DNA of 12,556 nucleotides from positions 8,398-20,953 of the forward strand of contig DOHD01000128.1 in the NCBI GenBank assembly GCA_003535455.1, read 5' to 3'. The stretch is from Acidimicrobium sp. GTDB lineage: Bacteria > Actinomycetota > Acidimicrobiia > Acidimicrobiales > Ilumatobacteraceae. Made by a program: the position numbers and the translations under genes. Position 1 is the first letter of the stretch; every line of letters starts with the position of its first letter. Positions 1-8,571 of this stretch are shown here, piece after piece. The notes beneath the pieces are model-generated. The model worked only from the letters and a program-made list of their open reading frames with translations, was not told where the DNA came from and searched no databases.

Positions 1-1031
1 CGGTTGTCGACCACGGCCACTACTTGAGCTGCGATTTCAAGATTTGAAAGTTTCGTTTCATCTAGCACCACAGCGCCGGCAAGATCACCGAGCCAATTTG
101 CGTTCGCAGTTTGATGATCTTCCGCGGCACCGCTCCACGGCACAAGCACGCTGGCCACCCCAATAGTTGAAACCTCTGCCACCGTGCTTGCACCTGCACG
201 GGCAACGACAAGATCAGACGCACTATAAACATCGTGCATCGCCACAGTCGATTCAAGTCGCCTATAAAGAATTTTTGCGTCGTTGGCGATCGTCGGCAAG
301 TCGTCATTTATATAGCGCGGCCCCGTCAGATGAATGATGCACAGGTCATGTCGATGTTGATTTTTTTCGACTAGCACACGAGCAACCGAATTGAGTCTTG
401 CCGAGCCAAGTGAACCACCAGTGATGCATACGACATTTCGATCATTGGGTATAGAAAGATTTTTGCGCGCTTGACTTCGTGAAGCCAAAACGTCGAGATT
501 GCGCAACGCACGACGCACCGGTGCGCCAGTAAGCATGGCATTATTTAGACTCGATGGCAGATACGCCACAGCAACTGCGCTTGCGATACGCGCTTGCATT
601 TTGGTGGCCAAACCTGGCCGACGATCGTAAGAAACTGTCACGATTGGAATATTGAGTTTTTTTGCCGCGCGTGTCGCTGGCACACTTACATAACCGCCGA
701 CCGAAATTACGACGGCAGGTTGCAGACTGAGCAAAAGTTTTTCTGCAAGTCGGGTCGCAGTTCGCAATACCGAGATGGTCTTAATATTTTGTCGTAGCGA
801 AGTCAGCGACCATCCGCGACTGAAACCCTGAACGGTCAACAGTGTCAAAGCAATACCTGACTGTGGCACGAGTGTCGTTTCGACCCCGGTATTTGATCCG
901 ACGAAATGCAATCGATTTGCTTCGATACCTGAATCTTGCAAAAGTTCGGCGACTGCGAGTGCAGGGATTACATGGCCACTTGTTCCCCCGCCGGTGATGA
1001 CGGCAAAAACGGGGTGGCTGGTGACGGTCAA
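1..1031 (-). CDS. murG: MurG, lipid II-forming UDP-GlcNAc transferase (3' end cut by window edge)
   Basis: Transfers GlcNAc from UDP-GlcNAc to lipid I on the inner face of the membrane, giving lipid II. I translated 343 codons without a stop; the usual length is about 360, so only a short C-terminal tail is missing. Visible landmarks are GGGTSGH near residues 14-20, SVGGYVSVP at 110-118, GGSLGSARLN at 205-214, the donor-binding stretch with RAGASTVAE at 278-286, and EDHQTANA at 304-311. The HEQN motif that usually precedes the PG around residue 140 is replaced by SYDRR. An in-frame stop at 1038-1040 and the lack of ATG or GTG before the glycine-rich loop leave TTG at 1029-1031 as the best start. 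There is no clear Shine-Dalgarno sequence, and the gap from the ftsW stop is 23 nt. Family certain, start moderately sure. Confidence 0.95.
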   Translation of the reverse strand, partial: MTVTSHPVFAVITGGGTSGHVIPALAVAELLQDSGIEANRLHFVGSNTGVETTLVPQSGIALTLLTVQGFSRGWSLTSLRQNIKTISVLRTATRLAEKLLLSLQPAVVISVGGYVSVPATRAAKKLNIPIVTVSYDRRPGLATKMQARIASAVAVAYLPSSLNNAMLTGAPVRRALRNLDVLASRSQARKNLSIPNDRNVVCITGGSLGSARLNSVARVLVEKNQHRHDLCIIHLTGPRYINDDLPTIANDAKILYRRLESTVAMHDVYSASDLVVARAGASTVAEVSTIGVASVLVPWSGAAEDHQTANANWLGDLAGAVVLDETKLSNLEIAAQVVAVVDN

Positions 1032-1054
1032 GATGGTCTACTTGTGAAGATTGC

Positions 1055-2260
1055 TCACTTCATATTACGCGCGACATTCATCAACAGCCCGGCTGCCGAC
1101 ATGCACACCAATAGCGAACTTCCGCCGTATGAAATTAGTGGCAGTGTTAAACCAGTCACCGGCATCGAACCAGTTACTCCGCCGATATTGATGATCGCTT
1201 GAAGTGCGAACCACATCGTTATTCCACCAGCGAGAAGCGCACCAAATCTTTCTTCGGCACCAAGCGCTGCGCGGAGGCCGGCCACAACGAGCGTCAAAAA
1301 TCCGCCGATTACTACGGTTACACCGATGAGGCCCATCTCTTCGGCAATAGTCGAAAAAATAAAGTCGCTGTGTGCCAATGGCACATAACCCCACTTGCCC
1401 GTGCCGGCACCCACGCCCACACCCGAGATGCCGCCATTTGAGATCGACAGAATTGATTGCCACACTTGGTAACCGAATGAACCCTTCGTCTCGTCAAGAT
1501 TCAAGAATGCCGTCCAACGATTGCGGCGCGAAGATGTAACGAGCGTTAAAAATAGCGCGGCCAATACGGCAGAGCCGGCGATCGAGTTGACTATTCGCAT
1601 CGGAATGCCGGCCAAGCACATCACTGTCAAGACGATGCATGTCATCACGATCGCCCCGCCCAGGTCGCGCTGCATTAGGCAAAGCAAAACTGAAATTATC
1701 AAAGCAACCATCACAGGTCGAGTCGTGCGATTGAAGTCGGCGACTTCTTTTTGACGACGACCGAGCAGGTTGGCGCAATAGACCAAGAGGGCAAGTTTCA
1801 AAAACTCGGATGGTTGAAAGCCGACCGGACCAAATGCCACCCACGCACGGGCACCGTTGGTGCTGACGCCAATATTTGGCACAAATGGCAAAAACATCAA
1901 GGCATAGGCACCGACGAGAACCGGAAAGACGAAACTTCGCAACATTGAGTATGGAAAGCGAAACAAAAACGCCATTCCGAGTCCGCCAAAACACGCCCAC
2001 ATCAATTGTTTAAAGAACATCTTCCACGGTGAGAGGCCGCGATTCAGCGCAACGATCGATGATGACGACATCACCATTACGAGACCGAACGCCACGAGTG
2101 TGAGCACGGTAAAGAAAATGACAAAAAACGTCATGTTGGCTGGTTTCTGCGCGATGCGACGCGACGACAACAAACCACCACGATCGAGAACGGCACGACG
2201 ACGTTGAGCGAGTGTCATCGCTCGACTAGTTGTTGGTGCTGAAGTTGCAGTGCTCATCAT
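1055..2260 (-). CDS. ftsW: FtsW, SEDS-family septal peptidoglycan polymerase
   Basis: Polytopic SEDS glycosyltransferase that polymerises lipid II at the division septum together with its partner FtsI. The 401-residue protein has a basic cytoplasmic tail of about 42 residues followed by roughly ten hydrophobic segments. Family signatures are NGARAWVAFGPVGFQPSEF around 135-153, AHSDFIFSTIAEEMG around 296-310, and GGVTGSMPVTGLTLP then ISYGGSS around 360-382. The Asp of HSDF (residue 299) is, by position, the one proposed as catalytic in SEDS enzymes. The usual QPDLG-type motif reads QRDLGG at 197-202. The gene overlaps the murD stop by 4 nt. Two consecutive ATG codons are present; the upstream AAGAGG is better spaced for the second (2257), so the true start may be one codon later. 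The length suits the FtsW family. Confidence 0.96.
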   Translation of the reverse strand: MMSTATSAPTTSRAMTLAQRRRAVLDRGGLLSSRRIAQKPANMTFFVIFFTVLTLVAFGLVMVMSSSSIVALNRGLSPWKMFFKQLMWACFGGLGMAFLFRFPYSMLRSFVFPVLVGAYALMFLPFVPNIGVSTNGARAWVAFGPVGFQPSEFLKLALLVYCANLLGRRQKEVADFNRTTRPVMVALIISVLLCLMQRDLGGAIVMTCIVLTVMCLAGIPMRIVNSIAGSAVLAALFLTLVTSSRRNRWTAFLNLDETKGSFGYQVWQSILSISNGGISGVGVGAGTGKWGYVPLAHSDFIFSTIAEEMGLIGVTVVIGGFLTLVVAGLRAALGAEERFGALLAGGITMWFALQAIINIGGVTGSMPVTGLTLPLISYGGSSLLVCMSAAGLLMNVARNMK

Positions 2261-3609
2261 GCCTCTTTTTCTATTTCTCGTTTGGATTGAATTAATGCTT
2301 GAACTTTGCTTTTGAAATCAATACCCCGCTCGCCGTAGTTTTTATACCAGTCGTAACTTGTGCACCCAGGCGATAGCAGCACGACATCGCCAGACACGGC
2401 GATTTGGTCGGCACATGAAACGGCTTCTTGCATTGAGTTTGCGACACGAACTTCACAGATGCCCGAAAATGCCGATTTGATTTCTTGTGCCGCATTGCCA
2501 ATAGCAACGACCGCCTTGACATTCTCGGAATAATTTGACATCGCTTTGAGGTCGAGATCTTTGTTTTTGCCACCCGCAATCAACACGATCGACTTGAACG
2601 ACTTCAAGGCGACGCTTGATGCGTGCGGACTTGTCGCCTTCGAGTCGTTGAACCATCGCACACCGCCATGCTCGGCCGTGAACTCGATGCGGTGTGGAGC
2701 GTTTACAAAACTTCGCAAAGCACGCGCAACCTGGTCGCGGTTGGCAAGACCAGACTCGATCGTTATCGCCGCAGCAGCCAACGCATTGGTCACATCATGT
2801 GGCAGAGATCGAGCCATCTCGCTGCTGTGCATGATTTCACCCGACGGACACATGAGCACACCGTTTGAAGCGTGATAGTCGCCGGTATTTTGACCAAAAC
2901 TCACGACTTTGGCGCCAGACTTTTGGGCAAATTTTGCAATCACATCATCATGGGCTGGCACAACCGCGACATCAGAAGACAGGAGGTGCGCCCAAATTTT
3001 TGCTTTTGCCGATTGATAGGCATCAAACGAAGCGTGCCAATCTAAATGATCAGGCGCGAAGTTCAGCCAAACAGATGCTTTTGCACGAAAAGTTTGCGTC
3101 AACGCCAAACGAAAACTCGAGCACTCAACGGCAAAAGCGTCTGCGTCTGTGCGCAGTGCGGCGATCAACGGGGTTTCGGTGTTGCCAACAGCCATCGCAT
3201 TGTGATTAGCCGATTTCAAGATCGCCGCAGCCATCAAAGTTGTTGTGGTCTTACCATCGGTGCCGGTTACTGCAACCATTGGACGTGGCGACGAAGAATC
3301 TTGCTCGAACCGATAAGCGAGTTCAATTTCGGACATCATCGGTTTGGCGAGTTTGCGTGAAGCCTCAAATAACTGATGACTCTCGGCGATACCGGGCGCT
3401 GGTGAAACACGATCGACCTTGCCAAGAATCGCTCGCAGATCTGCAATACTCGGCTTGAACACAATTTCGCTGTTCATACTTCTTGCAAACTCTGAATGAC
3501 CGTCGGTTTGTTGATCGTCGGCCAAGATAACTTTTTCGCCGCGCAACACAAGTTCGTTAGCCACTGCTCGACCAGCGACAGCCAAACCATAAACGAGTGT
3601 CGTCGTCAT
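2257..3609 (-). CDS. murD: MurD, UDP-MurNAc-L-Ala:D-Glu ligase
   Basis: Cytoplasmic Mur ligase adding D-glutamate to UDP-MurNAc-L-Ala with ATP. The 450 residues match the family's usual length. The N-terminal UDP-binding Rossmann-like domain starts YGLAVAGRAVA. The central ATPase domain carries the P-loop GTDGKTTTT near residues 115-123, and a later NFAPDHLDWH with a downstream YQSAKAKIW stretch, typical of the Mur ligase carbamylated-lysine region. The C-terminal domain has NDSKATSPHA, AGGKNKDLD and the MurD-type ending SPGCTSYDWYKNYGERG. The ATG lies one nucleotide after the mraY stop and the gene ends in an ATGA overlap with ftsW, so translation is probably coupled on both sides. No strong Shine-Dalgarno sequence is visible. 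Confidence 0.97.
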   Translation of the reverse strand: MTTTLVYGLAVAGRAVANELVLRGEKVILADDQQTDGHSEFARSMNSEIVFKPSIADLRAILGKVDRVSPAPGIAESHQLFEASRKLAKPMMSEIELAYRFEQDSSSPRPMVAVTGTDGKTTTTLMAAAILKSANHNAMAVGNTETPLIAALRTDADAFAVECSSFRLALTQTFRAKASVWLNFAPDHLDWHASFDAYQSAKAKIWAHLLSSDVAVVPAHDDVIAKFAQKSGAKVVSFGQNTGDYHASNGVLMCPSGEIMHSSEMARSLPHDVTNALAAAAITIESGLANRDQVARALRSFVNAPHRIEFTAEHGGVRWFNDSKATSPHASSVALKSFKSIVLIAGGKNKDLDLKAMSNYSENVKAVVAIGNAAQEIKSAFSGICEVRVANSMQEAVSCADQIAVSGDVVLLSPGCTSYDWYKNYGERGIDFKSKVQALIQSKREIEKEA

Positions 3610-3610
3610 A

Positions 3611-4675
3611 TCAGCGGCGCAATCCGTAGAGACTCTGCAGATTTGTGAAGTCGGCGATGAACGCCGCCACGGCAGTCGAGACGCAGATCGCTGAAATTAT
3701 CCAAAAACGAATGATCACAGTTGTCTCTGGCCAACCACTTTGTTCGAAGTGATGATGAATTGGTGAATTTTTGAAAAGCCGCTTCTTGCGACCAGATGCC
3801 TTGAACACACCCATCTGCACGGCGACTGAACCGGCCTCGATCACATTGATGCCGCAAATGATCGGCAACAATAAATGCGTGTTCGTAGTAACGGCGAGTA
3901 GACCAAGTGCCGTGCCAAGCCCAAGAGCGCCAACATCGCCCATAAAAATTCGTGCCGGTGCGGCGTTCCACCAAAGAAATCCACCGCAAGCACCAGCCAA
4001 AGATGCGGCGAGCACAGCTAGATCGAGCGGGTTGACAACATCGCCGTAAAACTGAGGATTTCGGAAAGCCCAGTATGCGATGACGGTGAACGCGATGAAA
4101 CCAAACGATGCCGACCCAGATGCCAAACCATCTAGACCATCGGTCACATTGACGGCATTCGAGGTGCCCCACACCATGAGCGCAGTCCAGATGACAAATA
4201 GTGGCCAAGTAAATGTGAAACCGGGCAAGTCGGCCCGCGTAAAAGAAAGCGTTTCACTAACCCCGGTTGCCGCCGTCAACCACCAAGTCAAACCAATGCA
4301 GATAGCAAAAGTTACATATCCCTTTTTCTTCCAAAAGAGTCCACGGTTGTGTTGTCGTTGCACCTTGAGAAAGTCGTCGAGAAACCCCACAAAGCCGAGC
4401 ACGAAGACCGACACCCAAATGATCATCGACTGATCTGAGAAGGGCAAGCCATCCCTGAAGTGCGCGACGAACCAACCAAGCGCAGCTGAAATCAAGATTG
4501 CGATACCACCCATAGTCGGCGTGCCTTGCTTCTTCATGTGTTGCACCGGACCGCGGTCTTCGGCACCAAGAATCGGTTGACCTTTGCCAAGTCGTTTGAA
4601 TACTGCGATTAAAACTCGGGTACCAACCAACGACGCAATCATTGCTACAGCCGCAGCGGTCAAAATTGCGATCAT
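3611..4675 (-). CDS. mraY: MraY, phospho-MurNAc-pentapeptide transferase
   Basis: Integral membrane enzyme that moves phospho-MurNAc-pentapeptide from UDP onto undecaprenyl phosphate, forming lipid I. It is 354 residues long, as usual. Diagnostic motifs are GTPTMGG at 51-57, the Asp pair in GFLDDF at 100-101, NAVNVTDGLDGLA at 173-185, FMGDVGALGLG at 244-254 (third catalytic-site Asp near 247), and the cytoplasmic-loop histidines PIHHHFE at 305-311. About ten hydrophobic segments surround these loops. The start overlaps the murE stop by ATGA, with a modest AAGG eight nucleotides upstream. It directly follows murE, so the murF gene usually found between them is missing here. Confidence 0.97.
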   Translation of the reverse strand: MIAILTAAAVAMIASLVGTRVLIAVFKRLGKGQPILGAEDRGPVQHMKKQGTPTMGGIAILISAALGWFVAHFRDGLPFSDQSMIIWVSVFVLGFVGFLDDFLKVQRQHNRGLFWKKKGYVTFAICIGLTWWLTAATGVSETLSFTRADLPGFTFTWPLFVIWTALMVWGTSNAVNVTDGLDGLASGSASFGFIAFTVIAYWAFRNPQFYGDVVNPLDLAVLAASLAGACGGFLWWNAAPARIFMGDVGALGLGTALGLLAVTTNTHLLLPIICGINVIEAGSVAVQMGVFKASGRKKRLFKNSPIHHHFEQSGWPETTVIIRFWIISAICVSTAVAAFIADFTNLQSLYGLRR

Positions 4676-6120
4676 GACGCAACCTTGAGCAACTCACGAG
4701 AAACTTCGACGTCGTTGAAAGGCAATTCAGTCGCACCAATTGTTTGGGTCGTCTCGTGCCCTTTGCCAGCGATTACCACGATGTCACCTTGTTTGGCCAC
4801 CGCGAAGGCGCGAGCAATTGCACGCCGTCGATCAAGTTCAATAGTCACCTTTTTTGTATCATACGAGTCTGTCGAAGCCCCGCCCAGAATTTCGTCGGCG
4901 ATTGTCTGGGCGTCTTCATCACGGGGATTATCAGAAGTTATCAACACGACATCTGCGAATTTCGTCGCAGCATCCCCCATCTTAGGACGCTTTGACTGAT
5001 CGCGACCACCACCGCAACCGAACACGAGAATTATTCGCGCTGTTTTCGCAATGAGCTGTCGCGTGGCAACCAAGACATTTTGCAACGCCTCTGGGGTGTG
5101 TGCGTAGTCGACGATAACCGAAAAATTTTGACCAACATTGACCGATTCAAATCGTCCGGCCACAGCGCTTGCAGCAGCCAAACCTTTTGCGATGTCACCA
5201 ACAGTGACACCAAGTTTGGCTGCTGCAGTCGCGGCAGCTAGCGCGTTCATGACATTGAAGTGGCCGCCCATGCCGACTTCAATTTTTTGACCCTGCCAAA
5301 TAAACGATATTTTTTCTGAACTCGCCACTACCGAATGAGCATCGTCGGCACCGAATGTTTGACATTGAACATCATGGTTTTTTGAAAGCGAATCAATCAA
5401 TAGCGACCCGTGCACATCGTCCCGGTTTATCACGCAAACATCGGTGAACTTCTTGTCGAAAAGACTCGCCTTAGCCGCGAAATAATCCTCTTGTGACTTG
5501 TGAAAATCGAGATGATCTTGACCAAGATTGGTGAAGACCGCGATTTTAAACGAGGTGCCTTCGACTCGACGCAGAGTCAACGCATGCGAGGAGACCTCCA
5601 TCACGACTGCTTTGCAACCACGATCATGTTCGTTGGCGAGATGTCGTTGCAGATCTGTCGATTCTGGGGTCGTTCGCGAGCCGGTGAGCGTGCCGATTAT
5701 CGAGGTAGACCATCCGTGCTGTTGCAATATTGCTGCCAGTAAATGTGCAGTTGTAGTTTTGCCATTTGTGCCGGTGACGCCAATGACGCTCATTTTTCGG
5801 CTCGGGCGATTGAACAATTCGGCGGCGATATACCCCATCGCTGAACGCACATCGCTAACGACAACTTGTGTTACATCAACTTCAACCCTGCGCTCAACCA
5901 AGAGCGCAACGGCACCGTTGGCTACTGCGACATTGGCAAAGTTGTGACCATCCGCGTTTTCACCAACTACGCAACAAAAGATTGCGCCGAGCGACACCTT
6001 CGAAGAGTCGTGGGTGATGTCTGAGACCTTTACTTTTGAGTCGCCAATTATTTGACTTACTTTGACCTCGGTTGTACTGGCCAGCAAGTCATCTACCTGG
6101 CGTACAGCTTTTGCCGACAT
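4672..6120 (-). CDS. murE: MurE, UDP-MurNAc-tripeptide synthetase (meso-DAP type)
   Basis: Cytoplasmic Mur ligase that adds the third stem-peptide residue. With the start chosen here it has 482 residues. Motifs: SDITHDSSKV in the N-terminal UMP-binding domain, P-loop GTNGKTTT at about 117-124, EVSSHAL in the central domain, YFAAKASLF with the presumed carbamylated lysine near 217, DYAHTPEAL, and DNPRDED near 397-403. DNPR is the signature of enzymes that select meso-diaminopimelate rather than lysine. An upstream in-frame ATG at 6177 would add 19 residues overlapping the 3' end of ftsI by 56 nt; I prefer ATG 6120 because it lies one nucleotide after the ftsI stop and gives the family's normal N-terminus (MSAKAVRQVDDLL). 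It ends in an ATGA overlap with mraY. Confidence 0.96.
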   Translation of the reverse strand: MSAKAVRQVDDLLASTTEVKVSQIIGDSKVKVSDITHDSSKVSLGAIFCCVVGENADGHNFANVAVANGAVALLVERRVEVDVTQVVVSDVRSAMGYIAAELFNRPSRKMSVIGVTGTNGKTTTAHLLAAILQQHGWSTSIIGTLTGSRTTPESTDLQRHLANEHDRGCKAVVMEVSSHALTLRRVEGTSFKIAVFTNLGQDHLDFHKSQEDYFAAKASLFDKKFTDVCVINRDDVHGSLLIDSLSKNHDVQCQTFGADDAHSVVASSEKISFIWQGQKIEVGMGGHFNVMNALAAATAAAKLGVTVGDIAKGLAAASAVAGRFESVNVGQNFSVIVDYAHTPEALQNVLVATRQLIAKTARIILVFGCGGGRDQSKRPKMGDAATKFADVVLITSDNPRDEDAQTIADEILGGASTDSYDTKKVTIELDRRRAIARAFAVAKQGDIVVIAGKGHETTQTIGATELPFNDVEVSRELLKVAS

Positions 6121-6121
6121 T

Positions 6122-8044
6122 TCAGTGACTCGGTCCAAGTTCTGCCGGTCGTGAACCAACACAACCCACGTCGTCACCCTCAGGGCGAATATTCAGTTCG
6201 TTAACAAGCACTTGACCGATGCGTGCAAATACCGGCGCGGCGGCGGTGCCACCAAATCGATCTCGCGAATATGGGTCTGGTTCATCAATCGAAACAAGCA
6301 CAGTCATTCGAGGGTTGTTCGCTGGCAAGAAACCAACGAACGATGCGAAATAGGTTCTCGCACCCTCATCGTTTGTGTATGTTCCGTTTTCTTGCAGTTT
6401 GTAGGCGGTGCCGGTCTTGCCTGCAACGCTTAGACCCGGCAATTTGGCCAAAGTGCCGGTGCCATAACAAACAACATCAGTCATCAACGCTGTCATCGTT
6501 TGTGCGGTCGACTCTGAAATAACTTTGTGCGTTGACGATTCGGGACTTGCTGTTTCAACGCCGTTTTTATCGGTTGTCTTGAGCACTATTTTTGGCGCGA
6601 CATAGACACCTCGATTGGCGATGGTGTTCACTGCAGCGACTAATTGAAGAGCGGTCGCCGTGTAGCCATAACCGTAGGCAAAAGTTATTTTTTCAGTGCC
6701 TTGCCACTTCGACGCGGGTCGTAGAGATCCGCGTGATTCACCTGGATATTCAACTTCAGTTTTGGCGCCGAATCCAAAAAGCTTGAGATATTCGTGGCTC
6801 TTTTTTGTGTCGAGTGTACGTGAGACGAGCACGGTGCCGAGGTTTGATGAGTCGACAAAAATTTTCCGCACCGACATTTCTTCAAGACCGTGCGGATATG
6901 CGTCGGTGACTTTATATTCCCATTGTGTATTTTTATCGAAGATCTGAGAACCAGGAACACTGAATTTTGAATCTGCGCTCACGGTACCCTCGTTAATCGC
7001 CGCGGCAATGCTGAATACCTTTGCTACCGAGCCAGGCTCATTTGCTTCGACCGAAGAAAAGTTGCCTGATTCGCTCGAGTATGTGCCATCTTGGTTGCGA
7101 CGAATGTTCGACATCGCGAAAATTTCGCCAGTTTTGGTATCCATCACGATTGCCATGCCACCACGGGCACCTAGTCGCTCAACTTGTTGTTTGACGATGC
7201 CGTCAACCTGAAACTGGATCGTACGGTCTATGGTCGTTGTCAGCTGGCCACCTGATTGAGGTTCAAGCACTTCGCCTGCGCCAGCAGCAATCGATTTTCC
7301 ACTGCTGTTGACTTCTCTGACGATTCTTCCGTCAACTCCGGTCAAAAGATCTTGGTATTTCAACTCGAGACCTGAGATGCCAACCCCGTCGACATCGGTG
7401 CGACCAATCACAGCTTGCAAACTTGCACTTGAGAGTGCGCGTCCAGACTCGCGATAAGACGAAACACCCTTCAACCCGAGGGCCAATATTGCATCCGCTA
7501 TTTCTTTGTCGGCTTGGCGGGCAACATATACGAAGCTCGAAGACTTGTTTTGCAATTTGGTGGCAAGTTCAACCTCGGCCTGTGGGTCAAGTTGCAACAC
7601 TCCGGCAACCACATGGGCGACACCGACCGGATCAACAACCGAACGCGGATCGGCAAAAACGGTTCGCGTCGGCACCGGAAGTGCCAACTCGCGACCACTG
7701 CGATCAAGAATTGACCCACGTTCGGCTCGTATCACCTGCACGCGAGTGCGTTGAGCGACACTCGCCTCGCGATAGTCACTGGCCCACAGTGTCTGCAAAA
7801 GCGCAACGCGCACACCTAGCAGAGATAACAAAATCGCCACAACCATAAACATCGAGACGATTCTTTTGTGCATGTTGCCCGCTCGCAGATCTTTTGTATA
7901 AAAATCTCGACCTTTGTTTGTCAATGTGTTTGCTCGATGAGAAAAATCAGAATTGCGTACGCGATTTGCGTCAATGTGCCGCCGAGCGCGCGATCGAACT
8001 CGAGGGATTGAGCCGGAGCTATCTCGACCAGCAATAGTGCTCAT
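6122..8044 (-). CDS. ftsI: FtsI / PBP3-type class B penicillin-binding protein
   Basis: Septal D,D-transpeptidase that cross-links glycan strands made by FtsW. The 640-residue protein has a basic cytoplasmic tail, one membrane anchor near 61-83, a class B dimerisation/pedestal region (RAERGSILDRSGREL at about 106-120), and a transpeptidase domain. Active-site motifs are SVAK at 339-342 (nucleophile Ser339), SSN at 399-401, and KTGTA at 543-547. No PASTA repeats follow the catalytic domain. Only two cysteines are present (526 and 628), both outside the membrane. The N-terminal tail of about 55 residues before the anchor is long, so a later start cannot be excluded, but the first ATG forms an ATGA overlap with ftsL, supporting it. 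It acts with the FtsL-like and FtsW proteins of the same operon. Confidence 0.95.
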   Translation of the reverse strand: MSTIAGRDSSGSIPRVRSRARRHIDANRVRNSDFSHRANTLTNKGRDFYTKDLRAGNMHKRIVSMFMVVAILLSLLGVRVALLQTLWASDYREASVAQRTRVQVIRAERGSILDRSGRELALPVPTRTVFADPRSVVDPVGVAHVVAGVLQLDPQAEVELATKLQNKSSSFVYVARQADKEIADAILALGLKGVSSYRESGRALSSASLQAVIGRTDVDGVGISGLELKYQDLLTGVDGRIVREVNSSGKSIAAGAGEVLEPQSGGQLTTTIDRTIQFQVDGIVKQQVERLGARGGMAIVMDTKTGEIFAMSNIRRNQDGTYSSESGNFSSVEANEPGSVAKVFSIAAAINEGTVSADSKFSVPGSQIFDKNTQWEYKVTDAYPHGLEEMSVRKIFVDSSNLGTVLVSRTLDTKKSHEYLKLFGFGAKTEVEYPGESRGSLRPASKWQGTEKITFAYGYGYTATALQLVAAVNTIANRGVYVAPKIVLKTTDKNGVETASPESSTHKVISESTAQTMTALMTDVVCYGTGTLAKLPGLSVAGKTGTAYKLQENGTYTNDEGARTYFASFVGFLPANNPRMTVLVSIDEPDPYSRDRFGGTAAAPVFARIGQVLVNELNIRPEGDDVGCVGSRPAELGPSH

Positions 8045-8571
8045 GGTCTTGCGATCTTCATCGTCTTTGAAGCCAAATCTTCGAGCATCGGTGGGTTCAA
8101 AATTTCTTTGTCCATCCCCCCAGTTGCAGCCATAACGCTGGCAACCACATCTGCAGGAATCTCTTCGAACTTTGTCGATAGACCTTGCGACATGCCGAGC
8201 AACATGGCTTGCTCACGCAAATAGTCTGGCGCTCTTAGTTCGGCGCGTTGCTGACGAAGTTCGTCGTAGTGAAATCGAGCAAGCCTCACATCTGTTGTGA
8301 TTTTGTCGAGTCGCAACTGTTGCTCGGCAATGACTGTTTGGAAGACAACGATCGATGTCAAAATAGTTGCAATTGCGATCAGCACGGTTGTCACCATCGA
8401 GAATCGCTTGACGCGAACCTGCTCGACTAGCCGTAGGTCAGGACGCTCAATCGGTTGTGATTGCGTCGAAGATTTTTCTCGCCCCTGGTAGCGACGAGCA
8501 GGTTGAACTATCGAGCCTGCTGGTCGGCGAAGCCGAACTGGTGCTGGTCGCATCGAAACTGCGGTCGCCAT
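8041..8571 (-). CDS. ftsL: FtsL-like bitopic division protein
   Basis: The 176-residue protein has a basic cytoplasmic N-terminus of about 57 residues, a single hydrophobic membrane segment near 58-80, and then a heptad-like stretch at about 81-112 rich in Leu, Gln, Arg and Glu. The coiled coil ends in LRAPDYLREQAMLLGM, resembling the conserved region just after the coil in FtsL/DivIC proteins. FtsL with FtsB/DivIC recruits and activates FtsW-FtsI. Sequence identity in this family is low, so the assignment rests on topology and position between rsmH and ftsI. Its ATG follows the rsmH TAG with no spacer and its TGA overlaps the ftsI ATG. The C-terminal tail beyond residue 130 is longer than in many FtsL proteins and I see no known domain in it. 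Confidence 0.85.
   Translation of the reverse strand: MATAVSMRPAPVRLRRPAGSIVQPARRYQGREKSSTQSQPIERPDLRLVEQVRVKRFSMVTTVLIAIATILTSIVVFQTVIAEQQLRLDKITTDVRLARFHYDELRQQRAELRAPDYLREQAMLLGMSQGLSTKFEEIPADVVASVMAATGGMDKEILNPPMLEDLASKTMKIARP

Noticed and set aside
62..307. Minus-strand 81-codon open frame
   Set aside because: It is out of frame inside murG, whose translation over this stretch shows MurG motifs without interruption.
6121..6177. Upstream ATG for murE at 6177
   Set aside because: It would overlap ftsI by 56 nt and add residues with no counterpart in the family; ATG 6120 directly follows the ftsI stop.
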